A stretch of DNA of 64,000 nucleotides. Source: an uncultured Clostridia bacterium (lineage in GTDB: Bacteria > Bacillota > Clostridia > Lachnospirales > Anaerotignaceae). Made by a program: the position numbers and the translations under genes. Of this stretch, positions 18,490 through 26,877 are shown piece by piece. The notes beneath the pieces are model-generated. The model saw nothing but the letters and a program-made list of their open reading frames with translations, was not told where the DNA came from and made no database searches. Position 1 is the stretch's first letter, and each line of letters begins with the position of its first letter. The DNA lies in NCBI GenBank assembly GCA_902477755.1, contig CABSIK010000002.1:248001-312000 (forward strand). The letters are read 5' to 3'.

Positions 18490-19215
18490 ATGAGCGTAAT
18501 TTCAATGAAACAGTTGTTGGAAGCTGGTGTACATTTTGGTCACCAGACAAGAAGATGGAACCCTAAAATGGCTGAATACATCTTCGCAGAAAGAAACGGT
18601 ATCTACATCATCGACCTGCAGAAAACCGTTAAAAAAGTAGACGAAGCTTATGCTGAAATCTGCAACATCGTAGCTGACGGCGGCGAAGTTCTGTTCGTTG
18701 GTACAAAGAAACAGGCACAGGAATGCATCAAAGAAGAAGCTGAAAGATGCGGTATGTACTACGTTAACCAGAGATGGCTGGGTGGTATGCTGACAAACTT
18801 CAACACAATCAAAACAAGAATCGCAAGACTGAAAGAACTGGAAAAAATGCAGGAAGACGGCACTTTTGAAGTTCTGCCCAAAAAAGAAGTTGCAGCCCTG
18901 ATGCACGAAATGGAAAAACTGGAAAAGAACCTGGGCGGTATCAAAGAAATGAAGAAGATCCCCGATCTGATGTTCGTTGTTGATACAAGAAAAGAAAAAA
19001 TCGCTGTTCAGGAAGCACACACACTGGGTATTCCCATCGTTGCTATCGTAGATACAAACTGCGATCCCGATGAAATCGACTATGTAATCCCCGGTAACGA
19101 TGACGCGATCCGCGCCGTAAAACTGATCGCTTCCAAAGTAGCTGATGCAGTTCTGGAATCCAAACAGGGTGAACAGGAAAACGCAGAAGCAGCTGAAGAA
19201 ACAGTAGCTGAATAA
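18490..19215 (+). CDS. rpsB: 30S ribosomal protein S2
   Basis: 241 residues. The S2 signatures MKQLLEAGVHFGHQTRRWNPKM, NQRWLGGMLTNF and PIVAIVDTNCDPD are present. S2 joins late in 30S assembly on the head-body junction. The ATG at 18490 is preferred over longer in-frame starts, which would run into the leader; AGGAGGTGCGCT precedes it. The gene is codon-biased like a highly expressed gene. It is followed by a hairpin and then tsf. Confidence 0.97.
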   Translation: MSVISMKQLLEAGVHFGHQTRRWNPKMAEYIFAERNGIYIIDLQKTVKKVDEAYAEICNIVADGGEVLFVGTKKQAQECIKEEAERCGMYYVNQRWLGGMLTNFNTIKTRIARLKELEKMQEDGTFEVLPKKEVAALMHEMEKLEKNLGGIKEMKKIPDLMFVVDTRKEKIAVQEAHTLGIPIVAIVDTNCDPDEIDYVIPGNDDAIRAVKLIASKVADAVLESKQGEQENAEAAEETVAE

Positions 19216-19234
19216 TTTCATAGGCAATTTGCCC

Positions 19235-19270
19235 GAGCTTCAGCCGATTCACGGGCTGAAGCTCTTTCTT
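19235..19270 (+). terminator. Terminator-like hairpin between rpsB and tsf
   Basis: Perfect 11-bp stem GAGCTTCAGCC (19235-19245) / GGCTGAAGCTC (19254-19264) followed by TTTCTT. It lies between two genes normally co-transcribed, so it probably lowers tsf expression relative to rpsB rather than ending the operon. Confidence 0.65.
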
Positions 19271-19302
19271 ATCATAAAACCAATATACGGAGGGAAAAGA
19301 AC

Positions 19303-20235
19303 ATGGCTATTACAGCAGCAATGGTAAAAGAACTGAGAGAAATGACAGGCGTTGGCATGATGGACTGCAAAAAAGCCCTGACTGAAACAGACGGCGATAT
19401 GGAAAAAGCAGTTGAACTGCTGAGAGAAAAAGGTCTGGCAGCTTCTGCGAAAAAAGCAGGCCGTATTGCTTCCGAAGGTATCGTTGATGTTTACCTGAGC
19501 GATGACAACAAAGTTGGTACAATCGTAGAAGTAAACTCCGAAACAGACTTCGTTGCAAAGAACCAGGTATTCAGAGATTATGTTGCAGCAGTTGCAAAAC
19601 AGGCTTCCACAACAACAGCAGCAGATATGGATGCTTTCTTCGCTGAAAAATGGGATCTGGATCCTCAGTTCACAGTAAAAGAAGCTCTGAGCCAGCAGGT
19701 AGCAGTTATCGGTGAAAACCTGAACATCAGACGTTTCGAAAAATTCGAAAAATCTGGTTCCGGCAGACTGGTTTCCTACATCCACGGCGGCGGCAGAATC
19801 GGCGTTCTGATCGAACTGGCTTGCGATAACGACAGCGATGCTCTGGAAGAACTGGGCAAAAACGTTGCAATGCAGATTGCAGCTCTGAACCCTAAATTCA
19901 TTGCTGAAAAAGACGTTCCTGCTGACTTCATCGAAAAAGAAACAGAAATCCTGACAGTACAGGCTAAAAACGATCCTAAAAACGCAAACAAACCCGAAAA
20001 CATCATTGCAAAAATGATCGAAGGCAGACTGAAAAAAGAAATGAAAGAATTCTGCCTGATCGAACAGCCTTATGTAAAAGATGGCGATCTGACAGTGAAA
20101 AAATACATTGACTCCGTAGCAAAAGAAGTAGGCGCTCCTATCGAAATCACACGTTTCGTACGTTTCGAAACAGGCGAAGGTCTGGAAAAGAAAGACGAAA
20201 ACTTTGCTGACGAAGTAGCAAAAGCTATGCAGTAA
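19303..20235 (+). CDS. tsf: Translation elongation factor Ts
   Basis: 310 residues. EF-Ts is the nucleotide-exchange factor that recycles EF-Tu-GDP. The N-terminal UBA-like domain with VKELREMTGVGMMDCKKAL and the core segment VEVNSETDFVAKN, which contacts EF-Tu, are intact. AGGGAAAAGAAC precedes the ATG. It is followed by a strong terminator, so the usual onward link to pyrH is broken here. Confidence 0.97.
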   Translation: MAITAAMVKELREMTGVGMMDCKKALTETDGDMEKAVELLREKGLAASAKKAGRIASEGIVDVYLSDDNKVGTIVEVNSETDFVAKNQVFRDYVAAVAKQASTTTAADMDAFFAEKWDLDPQFTVKEALSQQVAVIGENLNIRRFEKFEKSGSGRLVSYIHGGGRIGVLIELACDNDSDALEELGKNVAMQIAALNPKFIAEKDVPADFIEKETEILTVQAKNDPKNANKPENIIAKMIEGRLKKEMKEFCLIEQPYVKDGDLTVKKYIDSVAKEVGAPIEITRFVRFETGEGLEKKDENFADEVAKAMQ

Positions 20236-20269
20236 TCTGCAAAGATATTTTGCACATCTTATGAATTCC

Positions 20270-20309
20270 AAAACGGATAGAACCTTGCAAAAGGTTTTAT
20301 CCGTTTTTT
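20270..20309 (+). terminator. Rho-independent terminator of rpsB-tsf
   Basis: AAAACGGATAGAACCTT (20270-20286) / AAGGTTTTATCCGTTTT (20291-20307) with GCAA loop and T-run, a 17-bp stem. Its core resembles the terminator at 7153-7191. Confidence 0.85.
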
Positions 20310-20399
20310 CTTTGCAAAAAACTTTTATGGAAATATGGTTGCACCTGTTCACAAAAAATGGTTAAATGAAGGAGAGAATGTGCACTAGGAGGGAATAAA

Positions 20400-21395
20400 A
20401 TGAAGCAACTGGTTTATCATTACTGTAGTTTATCAACCCTTTTGAATATATTGGAACATAAAACCATTCGTTTATCTGATATCAATAAACAAAATGATAC
20501 CAATGAAAGCAAGGCGCTTTTGCATATCACTCGAAATCGCGCCATTCAGATCATGCTTTCTCGTCCTGGCGTGGACAGTGAACAGACTTTTGGTGGCATG
20601 ACCTATCGGGAATTCATTGTATATCTCATTGATAAAATGATTGAACATGTAAAAGAATATAAAGATTTGATGGCGTATATCGCCTGTTTTTCTGAGTCTG
20701 ATGACTATTTGGCCCAGTGGAGAGGATATGCGGATAACGGCAGAGGTGTTGCCATTGGTTTTGATGTGGAGACCATTGAACGGCTCATCGAGCAGATTCC
20801 TGATGCACAGTTGGAATTCCGTAAAGTCCATTATATCGACACCAATAAGAATGTTATGGACTGCGATACTACCCAGTGTAATCTGAGCCTGAACCGCCAT
20901 GCGGCAAAATTAGTGGAAACGCTGTTTTCCTATATGGAGAAAAACGAAACAAAGCAGATTTTGAATGGCTCTTATCTAAATTCTCAAGCAGGGCATTGGT
21001 TTATTCCTCTATTGCAGGATTCCTTTTTTTACAAAGATGATTCTTTTGCCGAGGAGGATGAATGGCGCCTGATTTTGAAAGATGAAATCATCAAAAGCGA
21101 AAGTGATTGGGAGCAGATTTATAATTGGAAAAGAACGGGAAATGCGGCAAATACAGCAATGAAGCGTCTTTTTCCAAAGGCTTTGGAATTTAGGGTAGAG
21201 GACAACGACATTGTTTCCTTTATGGATATGGATTTTTCTGATGGGGATTATATGCATAATGATATGATTCGGGAGATTGTCATTGGGCCAAACTGTCGGC
21301 TGGAGGAAGAAGATGTTTTCCAGCTTCTTGGTCACTTTGGTTTTGATACGGAAGATGTCAAAATTCGTAAATCAGATTCCTCATATCGCATTTGA
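20400..21395 (+). CDS. DUF2971 domain protein
   Basis: 331 residues, soluble. The N-terminus (YHYCSLSTLLNILEHKTIRLSDINKQNDTNE) and the middle (ACFSESDDYLAQWRGYADNGRGVAIGFD, about 98-125) match the DUF2971 family. Its role is not established; some members sit in defence or mobile islands, which suggests but does not show a stress or defence role here. It has its own ribosome binding site (AGGAGGGA) and is bounded by terminators on both sides, so it is a single-gene insertion between tsf and the fructose genes. Confidence 0.75.
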   Translation: MKQLVYHYCSLSTLLNILEHKTIRLSDINKQNDTNESKALLHITRNRAIQIMLSRPGVDSEQTFGGMTYREFIVYLIDKMIEHVKEYKDLMAYIACFSESDDYLAQWRGYADNGRGVAIGFDVETIERLIEQIPDAQLEFRKVHYIDTNKNVMDCDTTQCNLSLNRHAAKLVETLFSYMEKNETKQILNGSYLNSQAGHWFIPLLQDSFFYKDDSFAEEDEWRLILKDEIIKSESDWEQIYNWKRTGNAANTAMKRLFPKALEFRVEDNDIVSFMDMDFSDGDYMHNDMIREIVIGPNCRLEEEDVFQLLGHFGFDTEDVKIRKSDSSYRI

Positions 21396-21405
21396 ATAGA
21401 GAATG

Positions 21406-21448
21406 AAAAAGGCTGTTTGTGGGCAATCTTCCACAGACAGCTTTTTTT
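21406..21448 (+). terminator. Terminator of the DUF2971 gene
   Basis: AAAAAGGCTGTTTGTGG pairs with CCACAGACAGCTTTTTTT around GCAATCTT, ending in seven T. Confidence 0.85.
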
Positions 21449-21461
21449 AACATAAAACAGT

Positions 21462-21554
21462 CAAAAACAATCAAACTTCGTCAATTTCAATAAAAAACAG
21501 CAATAATTTTTGTGACCTAATATGATTGAATTTGACTGAATTTGATTATATAAT
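21462..21554 (+). promoter_or_regulatory. fruKA promoter and FruR-type operators
   Basis: Promoter TTGAAT (21526-21531), 17 bases, TATAAT (21549-21554). Direct repeats of TTGAATTTGACTG type (21526-21538, then GAATTTGATT) cover it. CAAAAACAATCAAA (21462-21475) is the exact reverse complement of TTTGATTGTTTTTG found at 24509-24522 in front of the regulator gene. Confidence 0.6.
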
Positions 21555-21601
21555 AAATCTAAGTTAAAAATAATTTAAAAACAGTCATAGGGGGTGAAAC
21601 T

Positions 21602-22507
21602 GTGATCTACACAGTTACCTTTAATCCATCATTGGATTATATTGTGGAAGTGCCCTCCTTTCAGATGGGCATGACCAATCGTACGACTTCAGAAAGCATT
21701 TTCCCAGGGGGAAAGGGTATCAATGTTTCTATGGTGCTGCAGAATCTTGGTGTAGAAAGTACAGCATTGGGATTCATTGCCGGATTTGTAGGCGATGAAA
21801 TCTGCCGCCTGTTACAGGAAAAAGGATGCCATACAGCATTTAAGACTTTGCCGGAAGGATGCAGCCGTATCAATGTGAAACTGAAATCTGCAGATGGTAC
21901 AGAAATCAACGCCAGAGGCCCAGTCATCACAGAAGAAGCATTGCAGCAGCTTCTGAAAAAGCTGGATATGCTGGAAAAAGGGGACGTACTGATTCTGGCA
22001 GGCAGCATTCCGACTGGATTGCCTGCAACCATTTATCAGGACATTCTTCAGCGTCTGTCAGGCAAAGAAATTCTGACCGTTGTGGATGCAACTGGAAGAT
22101 TGCTTTGCAATGTATTGGAGCATCATCCGTTTTTGATCAAACCTAATCATCATGAACTGGGTGAGATCTTTGACGTAATCATTGATGATATGGAAAAGGT
22201 AAAGATGTATGCCGGAAAATTGCAGGAACAGGGCGCAAGAAACGTACTGGTTTCCATGGGTGGAAAAGGTGCGGCGCTGCTGACAGAAAAAGGCGATTTT
22301 TATCATTTGCCTGCTCCTGAGGGAACACTGGTCAACAGCGTTGGTGCAGGAGATTCCATGGTGGCTGGATTTTTGGCAGGCTGGCTGGAAAGCGGAGATT
22401 ATGCTCATGCCTTCAAGATGGGCATTTCCGCAGGCAGTGCCAGTGCCTTCAGCGAAAATCTGGCAACAAAAGAAGAAGTGTTGGCTTTGTATAAAAAGTT
22501 AAAATAA
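21602..22507 (+). CDS. fruK: 1-phosphofructokinase
   Basis: 301 residues, a PfkB-family sugar kinase that converts fructose 1-phosphate to fructose 1,6-bisphosphate. The N-terminal TVTFNPSLDYIVEV, GGKGINVS and the C-terminal VNSVGAGDSMVAGFLAG with the catalytic Asp of GAGDS are visible. It starts with GTG, supported by AGGGGG upstream. It is the first gene of a fruK-fruA unit, 15 bases before the transporter gene, which makes the fructose 1-phosphate substrate likely. Confidence 0.9.
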   Translation: MIYTVTFNPSLDYIVEVPSFQMGMTNRTTSESIFPGGKGINVSMVLQNLGVESTALGFIAGFVGDEICRLLQEKGCHTAFKTLPEGCSRINVKLKSADGTEINARGPVITEEALQQLLKKLDMLEKGDVLILAGSIPTGLPATIYQDILQRLSGKEILTVVDATGRLLCNVLEHHPFLIKPNHHELGEIFDVIIDDMEKVKMYAGKLQEQGARNVLVSMGGKGAALLTEKGDFYHLPAPEGTLVNSVGAGDSMVAGFLAGWLESGDYAHAFKMGISAGSASAFSENLATKEEVLALYKKLK

Positions 22508-22522
22508 AGGGAGGGGACCCAC

Positions 22523-24436
22523 ATGCGTATTACAGATTTGCTGGATCGCCGCAGTATTGCCCTTGATGCAAAACCGGCGTCCAAGAAAGAAGCTTTGGAC
22601 ACAGTTATTCAGTTGATGGTAGACAGTGGTAAGATTAAAGATGCAGAGGCTTACCGCAAAGAGGTTTATCGCAGGGAAGAAGAAGGAACAACAGGTATCG
22701 GCGAAGGGCTGGCCATTCCTCATGGGAAAGGCGAATTCGTTGAAAAACCTGGTCTGGCTGCACTGGTTGTGCCAGAAGGCGTTGATTTCGAATCTCTGGA
22801 CGGCGAACCTGCAACATTGATCTTCCTCATTGCTGCCCCTAATACAGCAGATAATGTGCATCTGGATGTATTGAGCAAACTTTCCGTTATGATGATGGAT
22901 GAAAATTTTGCAGATAGCTTGAGAAACGCAAAAACAGTGGATGAATTCCTGAAAGTCATCGACGATGCGGAAGAAGCAGAAAATGAAGAAAAAACAGAAG
23001 TTGCTCCCGTAGAAACAGCTGCACAGGCTGAACCTGTTTGCAAAGTTCTGGCAGTTACTTCCTGCCCTACAGGTATCGCTCACACATATATGGCTGCTGA
23101 AGGTCTGGAAAAAGCAGCGAAAGCAAGAAACTGTACAATTAAAGTAGAAACACGCGGCAGCGGCGGTGCGAAAAATGTGTTGACTGCAGAAGAAATCGCA
23201 GCAGCTGACTGCATCATCGTTGCAGCAGATACACAGGTGCCTATGGATCGTTTCCATGGCAAACCGGTTATTTCCTGCCATGTAGCAGATGGTATCAGCA
23301 AAGCAGATGAACTGCTGGATGAAGCCATTTCCGGCAAAGTACCTCTGTATCAGGCAGAATCCAAACCTCAGGAAACAGTGAAAGCAAGCGGCTCCGTTGG
23401 TCACAAGATCTATATGCAGCTCATGAACGGTGTATCTCACATGCTTCCTTTCGTTGTTGGCGGCGGTATCCTCATTGCCATTGCCTTCCTGATTGATGGT
23501 CTAAGTGTAGATATGACAACATTGCCGGCAGATATGCGTGCAAACTTCGGTACCATCACACCTGCAGCAGCACTGTTCAAACAGATCGGCGGTGTAGCAT
23601 TTGCGTTCATGCTTCCTATACTGGCTGGCTTCATCGCAATGAGTATTGGTGACAGACCTGGTCTGGCACTGGGCTTTGTAGGCGGTTCCATTGCGGCTTC
23701 CGGCAGCTCAGGTTTCTTGGGGGCTCTGGTAGCAGGTTTCCTGGCAGGTTATACAATCGTTTTCCTGCGTAAAATTTTCGACAAACTTCCTGAAGCATTG
23801 GAAAAAATCGCGCCTGTATTGCTGTATCCTCTGTTTGGTATCCTGATTGTAGGTCTGATCATGTACTATGTGGTAGAACCTCCTGTTGGCGCCCTGAATA
23901 CAGCAATGAATACAGCACTGACAAACATGAGCGGCACCAGCAAAGTGCTGCTGGGTATTCTGGTAGCAGGTATGATGTCCATCGACATGGGCGGCCCCTT
24001 CAACAAAGCTGCTTATGTATTCGGTACTGCTTCCATTGCGGCAGGCAACTATGACATCATGGCGGCAGTTATGGTAGGCGGTATGGTACCTCCTTGTGCC
24101 ATCGCTCTGTCCACCATCCTGTTCAAGAAGAAATATACAAAACAGGAACGCGAATCCGGCCCTACAAACTTCATCATGGGTCTGGCATTCATCACAGAAG
24201 GTGCAATTCCTTTTGCAGCATCTGACCCTCTGCGTGTACTGCCTTCCTGTATCGTAGGTTCCGCACTTGCAGGTGCGCTGTCCATGGCATTTGACTGCAC
24301 ATTGATGGCACCTCACGGCGGTATCTTCGTATTCCCTGTTGTAGGCAATGCACTGATGTATCTGGTTTCTCTGGTAGCAGGTACAGTAGTTGCAGCAGTA
24401 CTGCTGGGTATTTTGAAAAAGAACGTAACAGAATAA
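22523..24436 (+). CDS. fruA: PTS fructose transporter subunit IIABC
   Basis: 637 residues. It takes up fructose and phosphorylates it to fructose 1-phosphate. Domain IIA (about 1-150) has the phospho-acceptor His in AIPHGKGEF. Domain IIB (about 172-270) has the phospho-Cys in VTSCPTGIAHTYMAAEGLEKAA. The C-terminal IIC membrane domain (about 295-637) has multiple hydrophobic segments. All three are intact. AGGGAGGGGACCCAC lies before the ATG. A terminator follows. Confidence 0.93.
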   Translation: MRITDLLDRRSIALDAKPASKKEALDTVIQLMVDSGKIKDAEAYRKEVYRREEEGTTGIGEGLAIPHGKGEFVEKPGLAALVVPEGVDFESLDGEPATLIFLIAAPNTADNVHLDVLSKLSVMMMDENFADSLRNAKTVDEFLKVIDDAEEAENEEKTEVAPVETAAQAEPVCKVLAVTSCPTGIAHTYMAAEGLEKAAKARNCTIKVETRGSGGAKNVLTAEEIAAADCIIVAADTQVPMDRFHGKPVISCHVADGISKADELLDEAISGKVPLYQAESKPQETVKASGSVGHKIYMQLMNGVSHMLPFVVGGGILIAIAFLIDGLSVDMTTLPADMRANFGTITPAAALFKQIGGVAFAFMLPILAGFIAMSIGDRPGLALGFVGGSIAASGSSGFLGALVAGFLAGYTIVFLRKIFDKLPEALEKIAPVLLYPLFGILIVGLIMYYVVEPPVGALNTAMNTALTNMSGTSKVLLGILVAGMMSIDMGGPFNKAAYVFGTASIAAGNYDIMAAVMVGGMVPPCAIALSTILFKKKYTKQERESGPTNFIMGLAFITEGAIPFAASDPLRVLPSCIVGSALAGALSMAFDCTLMAPHGGIFVFPVVGNALMYLVSLVAGTVVAAVLLGILKKNVTE

Positions 24437-24450
24437 GCTTGCATAGATTT

Positions 24451-24484
24451 GCGGCAAAGCATATTGCTTTGCCGCTTTTCCTTT
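24451..24484 (+). terminator. Terminator of fruKA
   Basis: Perfect 10-bp stem GCGGCAAAGC (24451-24460) / GCTTTGCCGC (24466-24475) followed by TTTTCCTTTTT. Confidence 0.9.
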
Positions 24485-24503
24485 TTCTGGTTTGTGTTTT
24501 TGG

Positions 24504-24533
24504 TTGATTTTGATTGTTTTTGCGTGATATAAT
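24504..24533 (+). promoter_or_regulatory. fruR promoter and operator
   Basis: TTGATT (24504-24509), 18 bases, extended TGATATAAT (24525-24533). TTGATTTTGATTG (24504-24516) matches TTGAATTTGACTG in front of fruK, suggesting autoregulation. Confidence 0.6.
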
Positions 24534-24554
24534 AATACAAAGGGAGGCTTTTGT

Positions 24555-25298
24555 ATGTTGACAGAACAACGATATGAAAAAATTCTTGATTTGGTAAATG
24601 AGAAAAAAAGTGTGACCGTCAAAGAAATGACGGATTTGCTGGAAAGTTCTGAATCTACCATTCGCAGAGATTTAACGGTGCTGCATAAAAAAGGGCGTCT
24701 TGTGAAGGTGTTCGGCGGTGCAGTTGCCATAGATATGGAATACCATACCAAAGATGAAGAAGTCAATCGCAGAGAAGATGAAAATAAGGAAGCAAAAGAG
24801 CAGATTGCCCGTTTTGCAGCATCTATGATCCGTGCGGATGATTTTGTGTTTTTGGATGCAGGCACCACAACAGCTTGGATTCCTGACTTTTTGACAGAAA
24901 AATCTGCTGTGTTTGTGACAAATGGCATTGCTCATGCGAAAAAACTGGCAAGACTTGGTGTGGAAGTCCATCTGTTGGGAGGAGAGTACAAATCCTCCAC
25001 AGAAGCCATTGTAGGGGATGAAGCGGTGGAACAGCTGCGGCGGTATCATTTTACAAAAGGCTTTTTTGGCACAAACGGCATCGGAAAGACGGCAGGATAT
25101 ACCACACCAGATATTCGTGAGGCGTCTTTGAAACGCTGTGCAGCCCAGCAAAGCCGTGAAACTTATATACTGGGTGACAGCAAAAAATTCAATCGTATGA
25201 GCGCTGTGAGCTTCTGTGATTTTTATGATGCGACGGTGATTACAGAGGAAATCCTGCCTGAATTTGCTTTGTGTAAAAATATCATGAAAGCAGAATGA
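24555..25298 (+). CDS. fruR: DeoR-family transcriptional regulator, probable FruR
   Basis: 247 residues. An N-terminal DeoR helix-turn-helix (MLTEQRYEKILDLVNEKKSVTVKEMTDLLESSESTIRRDL) and a C-terminal sensor domain with the DAGTTTAWIPDFL and FFGTNGIG sugar-phosphate-binding segments are seen. DeoR-type FruR repressors usually respond to fructose 1-phosphate. The gene lies after rather than before fruKA, with its own promoter and matching operator repeats, so it likely controls both units. Confidence 0.85.
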   Translation: MLTEQRYEKILDLVNEKKSVTVKEMTDLLESSESTIRRDLTVLHKKGRLVKVFGGAVAIDMEYHTKDEEVNRREDENKEAKEQIARFAASMIRADDFVFLDAGTTTAWIPDFLTEKSAVFVTNGIAHAKKLARLGVEVHLLGGEYKSSTEAIVGDEAVEQLRRYHFTKGFFGTNGIGKTAGYTTPDIREASLKRCAAQQSRETYILGDSKKFNRMSAVSFCDFYDATVITEEILPEFALCKNIMKAE

Positions 25299-25325
25299 TT
25301 TTTTCAAAAGGATTGCAGTGAAGTG

Positions 25326-25354
25326 TTGAACCTGTCATCGTTGTATGGTATAAT
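25326..25354 (+). promoter_or_regulatory. Promoter of the pyrH operon
   Basis: TTGAAC (25326-25331), 17 bases, TATAAT (25349-25354), about 170 bases before pyrH. Confidence 0.75.
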
Positions 25355-25409
25355 CATCGACGGCAATAAAATTTCAGGTTTTGTGTCAAAACAAAAGAGG
25401 AACAGTAAG

Positions 25410-25436
25410 GGGAAATGGTTGGACATTTCCCTTTTT
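25410..25436 (+). terminator. Terminator-like hairpin in the pyrH leader
   Basis: GGGAAATG (25410-25417) / CATTTCCC (25424-25431) followed by TTTTT, about 50 bases after the predicted start. A second hairpin (TTTCCG-CATG with CATG-T-CGGAAA, about 25441-25474) follows without a T-run. Together they suggest attenuation or a short separate RNA. Confidence 0.6.
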
Positions 25437-25527
25437 ACAGGTTTCCGCATGTTTACTGCATGTCGGAAAATATATGTGGAAATTTTATGCGGTTTATGAT
25501 ACATTATAAATTAAGGAGGCTGTTTGC

Positions 25528-26235
25528 ATGTATAAGAGAATCGTGCTGAAACTGAGCGGAGAAGCACTGGCAGGAGATCGGGAAGGCGTTTCTTTTGATG
25601 ACGCAGTTGTTTCCGGTCTGGTAAAACAGATTCGTCAGGTAATGGAAATGGGAACACAGGTATGTCTGGTGGTAGGCGGCGGCAATTTCTGGAGAGGCAG
25701 AAGCGCTGACAGTGCCATGGACAGAACAAAAGCAGACCAGATCGGTATGCTGGCAACTGTGATGAATGCCATTTATCTGGCTGATGCATTCCGTCAGCAG
25801 GGGACAAAAGCGGTGATTCAGACACCTGTTGTATTTGGCACAATGACAGAACTGTTCTCTAAAGACAGTGCTCTGGCACATCTGGAAAACGGTGAAGTGT
25901 TGATTTTTGCGGCAGGATTGGGACATCCTTTCTTCTCTACAGATACCATCACTGCTCTGCGCGGTGCGGAACTGGACGTAGATGGTCTGTTCTTTGCAAA
26001 GAATATCGATGGTGTATATGACGATGATCCGGCAAAAAATCCCAACGCGAAAAAATTTGATGTGATCACATCCGAAGATATCGTGAAAAAGAATCTGAAG
26101 GTTATTGACACATCTGCAGCAGCGCTTTGTTTTGAAAGAAAAATTCCGGTAGTTATTTTCGGCCTCAATGAAGAAAACAGCATCATGCGTGCAGTCAAAG
26201 GCGAAAAAATCGGTACATTGGTAACAGTATCTTAA
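25528..26235 (+). CDS. pyrH: UMP kinase
   Basis: 235 residues, hexameric amino-acid-kinase-fold UMP kinase (UMP to UDP). KLSGEALAG at the N-terminus, the VVGGGNFWRG loop and the DTITALRGAELDVDGLFFAKNIDGVYDDDP segment are typical. AAGGAGG precedes the ATG. It opens the pyrH-frr-uppS-cdsA-dxr-rseP run and is separated from tsf, its usual upstream neighbour, by about 5 kb of inserted genes. Confidence 0.96.
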   Translation: MYKRIVLKLSGEALAGDREGVSFDDAVVSGLVKQIRQVMEMGTQVCLVVGGGNFWRGRSADSAMDRTKADQIGMLATVMNAIYLADAFRQQGTKAVIQTPVVFGTMTELFSKDSALAHLENGEVLIFAAGLGHPFFSTDTITALRGAELDVDGLFFAKNIDGVYDDDPAKNPNAKKFDVITSEDIVKKNLKVIDTSAAALCFERKIPVVIFGLNEENSIMRAVKGEKIGTLVTVS

Positions 26236-26260
26236 GATTGACAATTTAGGAGGAATCGAT

Positions 26261-26818
26261 ATGGCATCTGAAGCAACAAAAATTTACGACGAAAAAATGA
26301 AAAAAACTCTCGCCGCATTGGACAGTGATTATGCTACGATTCGTGCGGGCCGTGCAAACCCTCATGTATTGGATAAAATCATGGTAGATTACTACGGTGC
26401 GCCTACTCCCATCAATCAGGTAGGTAACATTTCTGTTCCCGAACCTCGTATGATCCAGATTCAGCCTTGGGACAGCACAATGCTCAAAGCCATTGAAAAG
26501 GCTATCAACACATCTGAACTGGGTATTAACCCTGGCAATGACGGTAAAGTGATTCGTCTGATCTTCCCTGAACTTTCTGAAGAACGCAGAAAAGAACTGA
26601 ATAAGGACGTTAAGAAAAAAGCTGAAGCTTCCAAAGTAGCAATCCGCAACATCCGTCGTGATGCATTGGACGCTTTCAAAAAACAGGAAAAGAAAAAAGA
26701 AATCACAGAAGATATTCTGAAAGATCTGGAAGAAGAAATGCAGAAACTGACAGATAAATATATCGCAGATATCGACAAAAAATGCGAAGATAAATGCAAG
26801 GACATTCTGTCTGTTTGA
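26261..26818 (+). CDS. frr: Ribosome recycling factor
   Basis: 185 residues, the normal length. With EF-G it splits post-termination ribosomes. The tRNA-like fold is indicated by the N-terminal YDEKMKKTLAALDSDYATIRAGRANPHVLDKI and the long Lys/Glu-rich helices near the C-terminus. GGAGGAATCGAT precedes the ATG, 25 bases after pyrH. Confidence 0.97.
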   Translation: MASEATKIYDEKMKKTLAALDSDYATIRAGRANPHVLDKIMVDYYGAPTPINQVGNISVPEPRMIQIQPWDSTMLKAIEKAINTSELGINPGNDGKVIRLIFPELSEERRKELNKDVKKKAEASKVAIRNIRRDALDAFKKQEKKKEITEDILKDLEEEMQKLTDKYIADIDKKCEDKCKDILSV

Positions 26819-26834
26819 TTTTTTGAATTTGCTG

Positions 26835-26854
26835 CCCCTCTCATTGCAGAGGGG
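26835..26854 (+). terminator. Hairpin between frr and uppS
   Basis: CCCCTCT (26835-26841) / AGAGGGG (26848-26854) with only a weak T tail (CTTTGC). Probably partial termination within the operon or RNA-end protection. Confidence 0.5.
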
Positions 26855-26877
26855 CTTTGCTACATGGAGGGGAAAAA

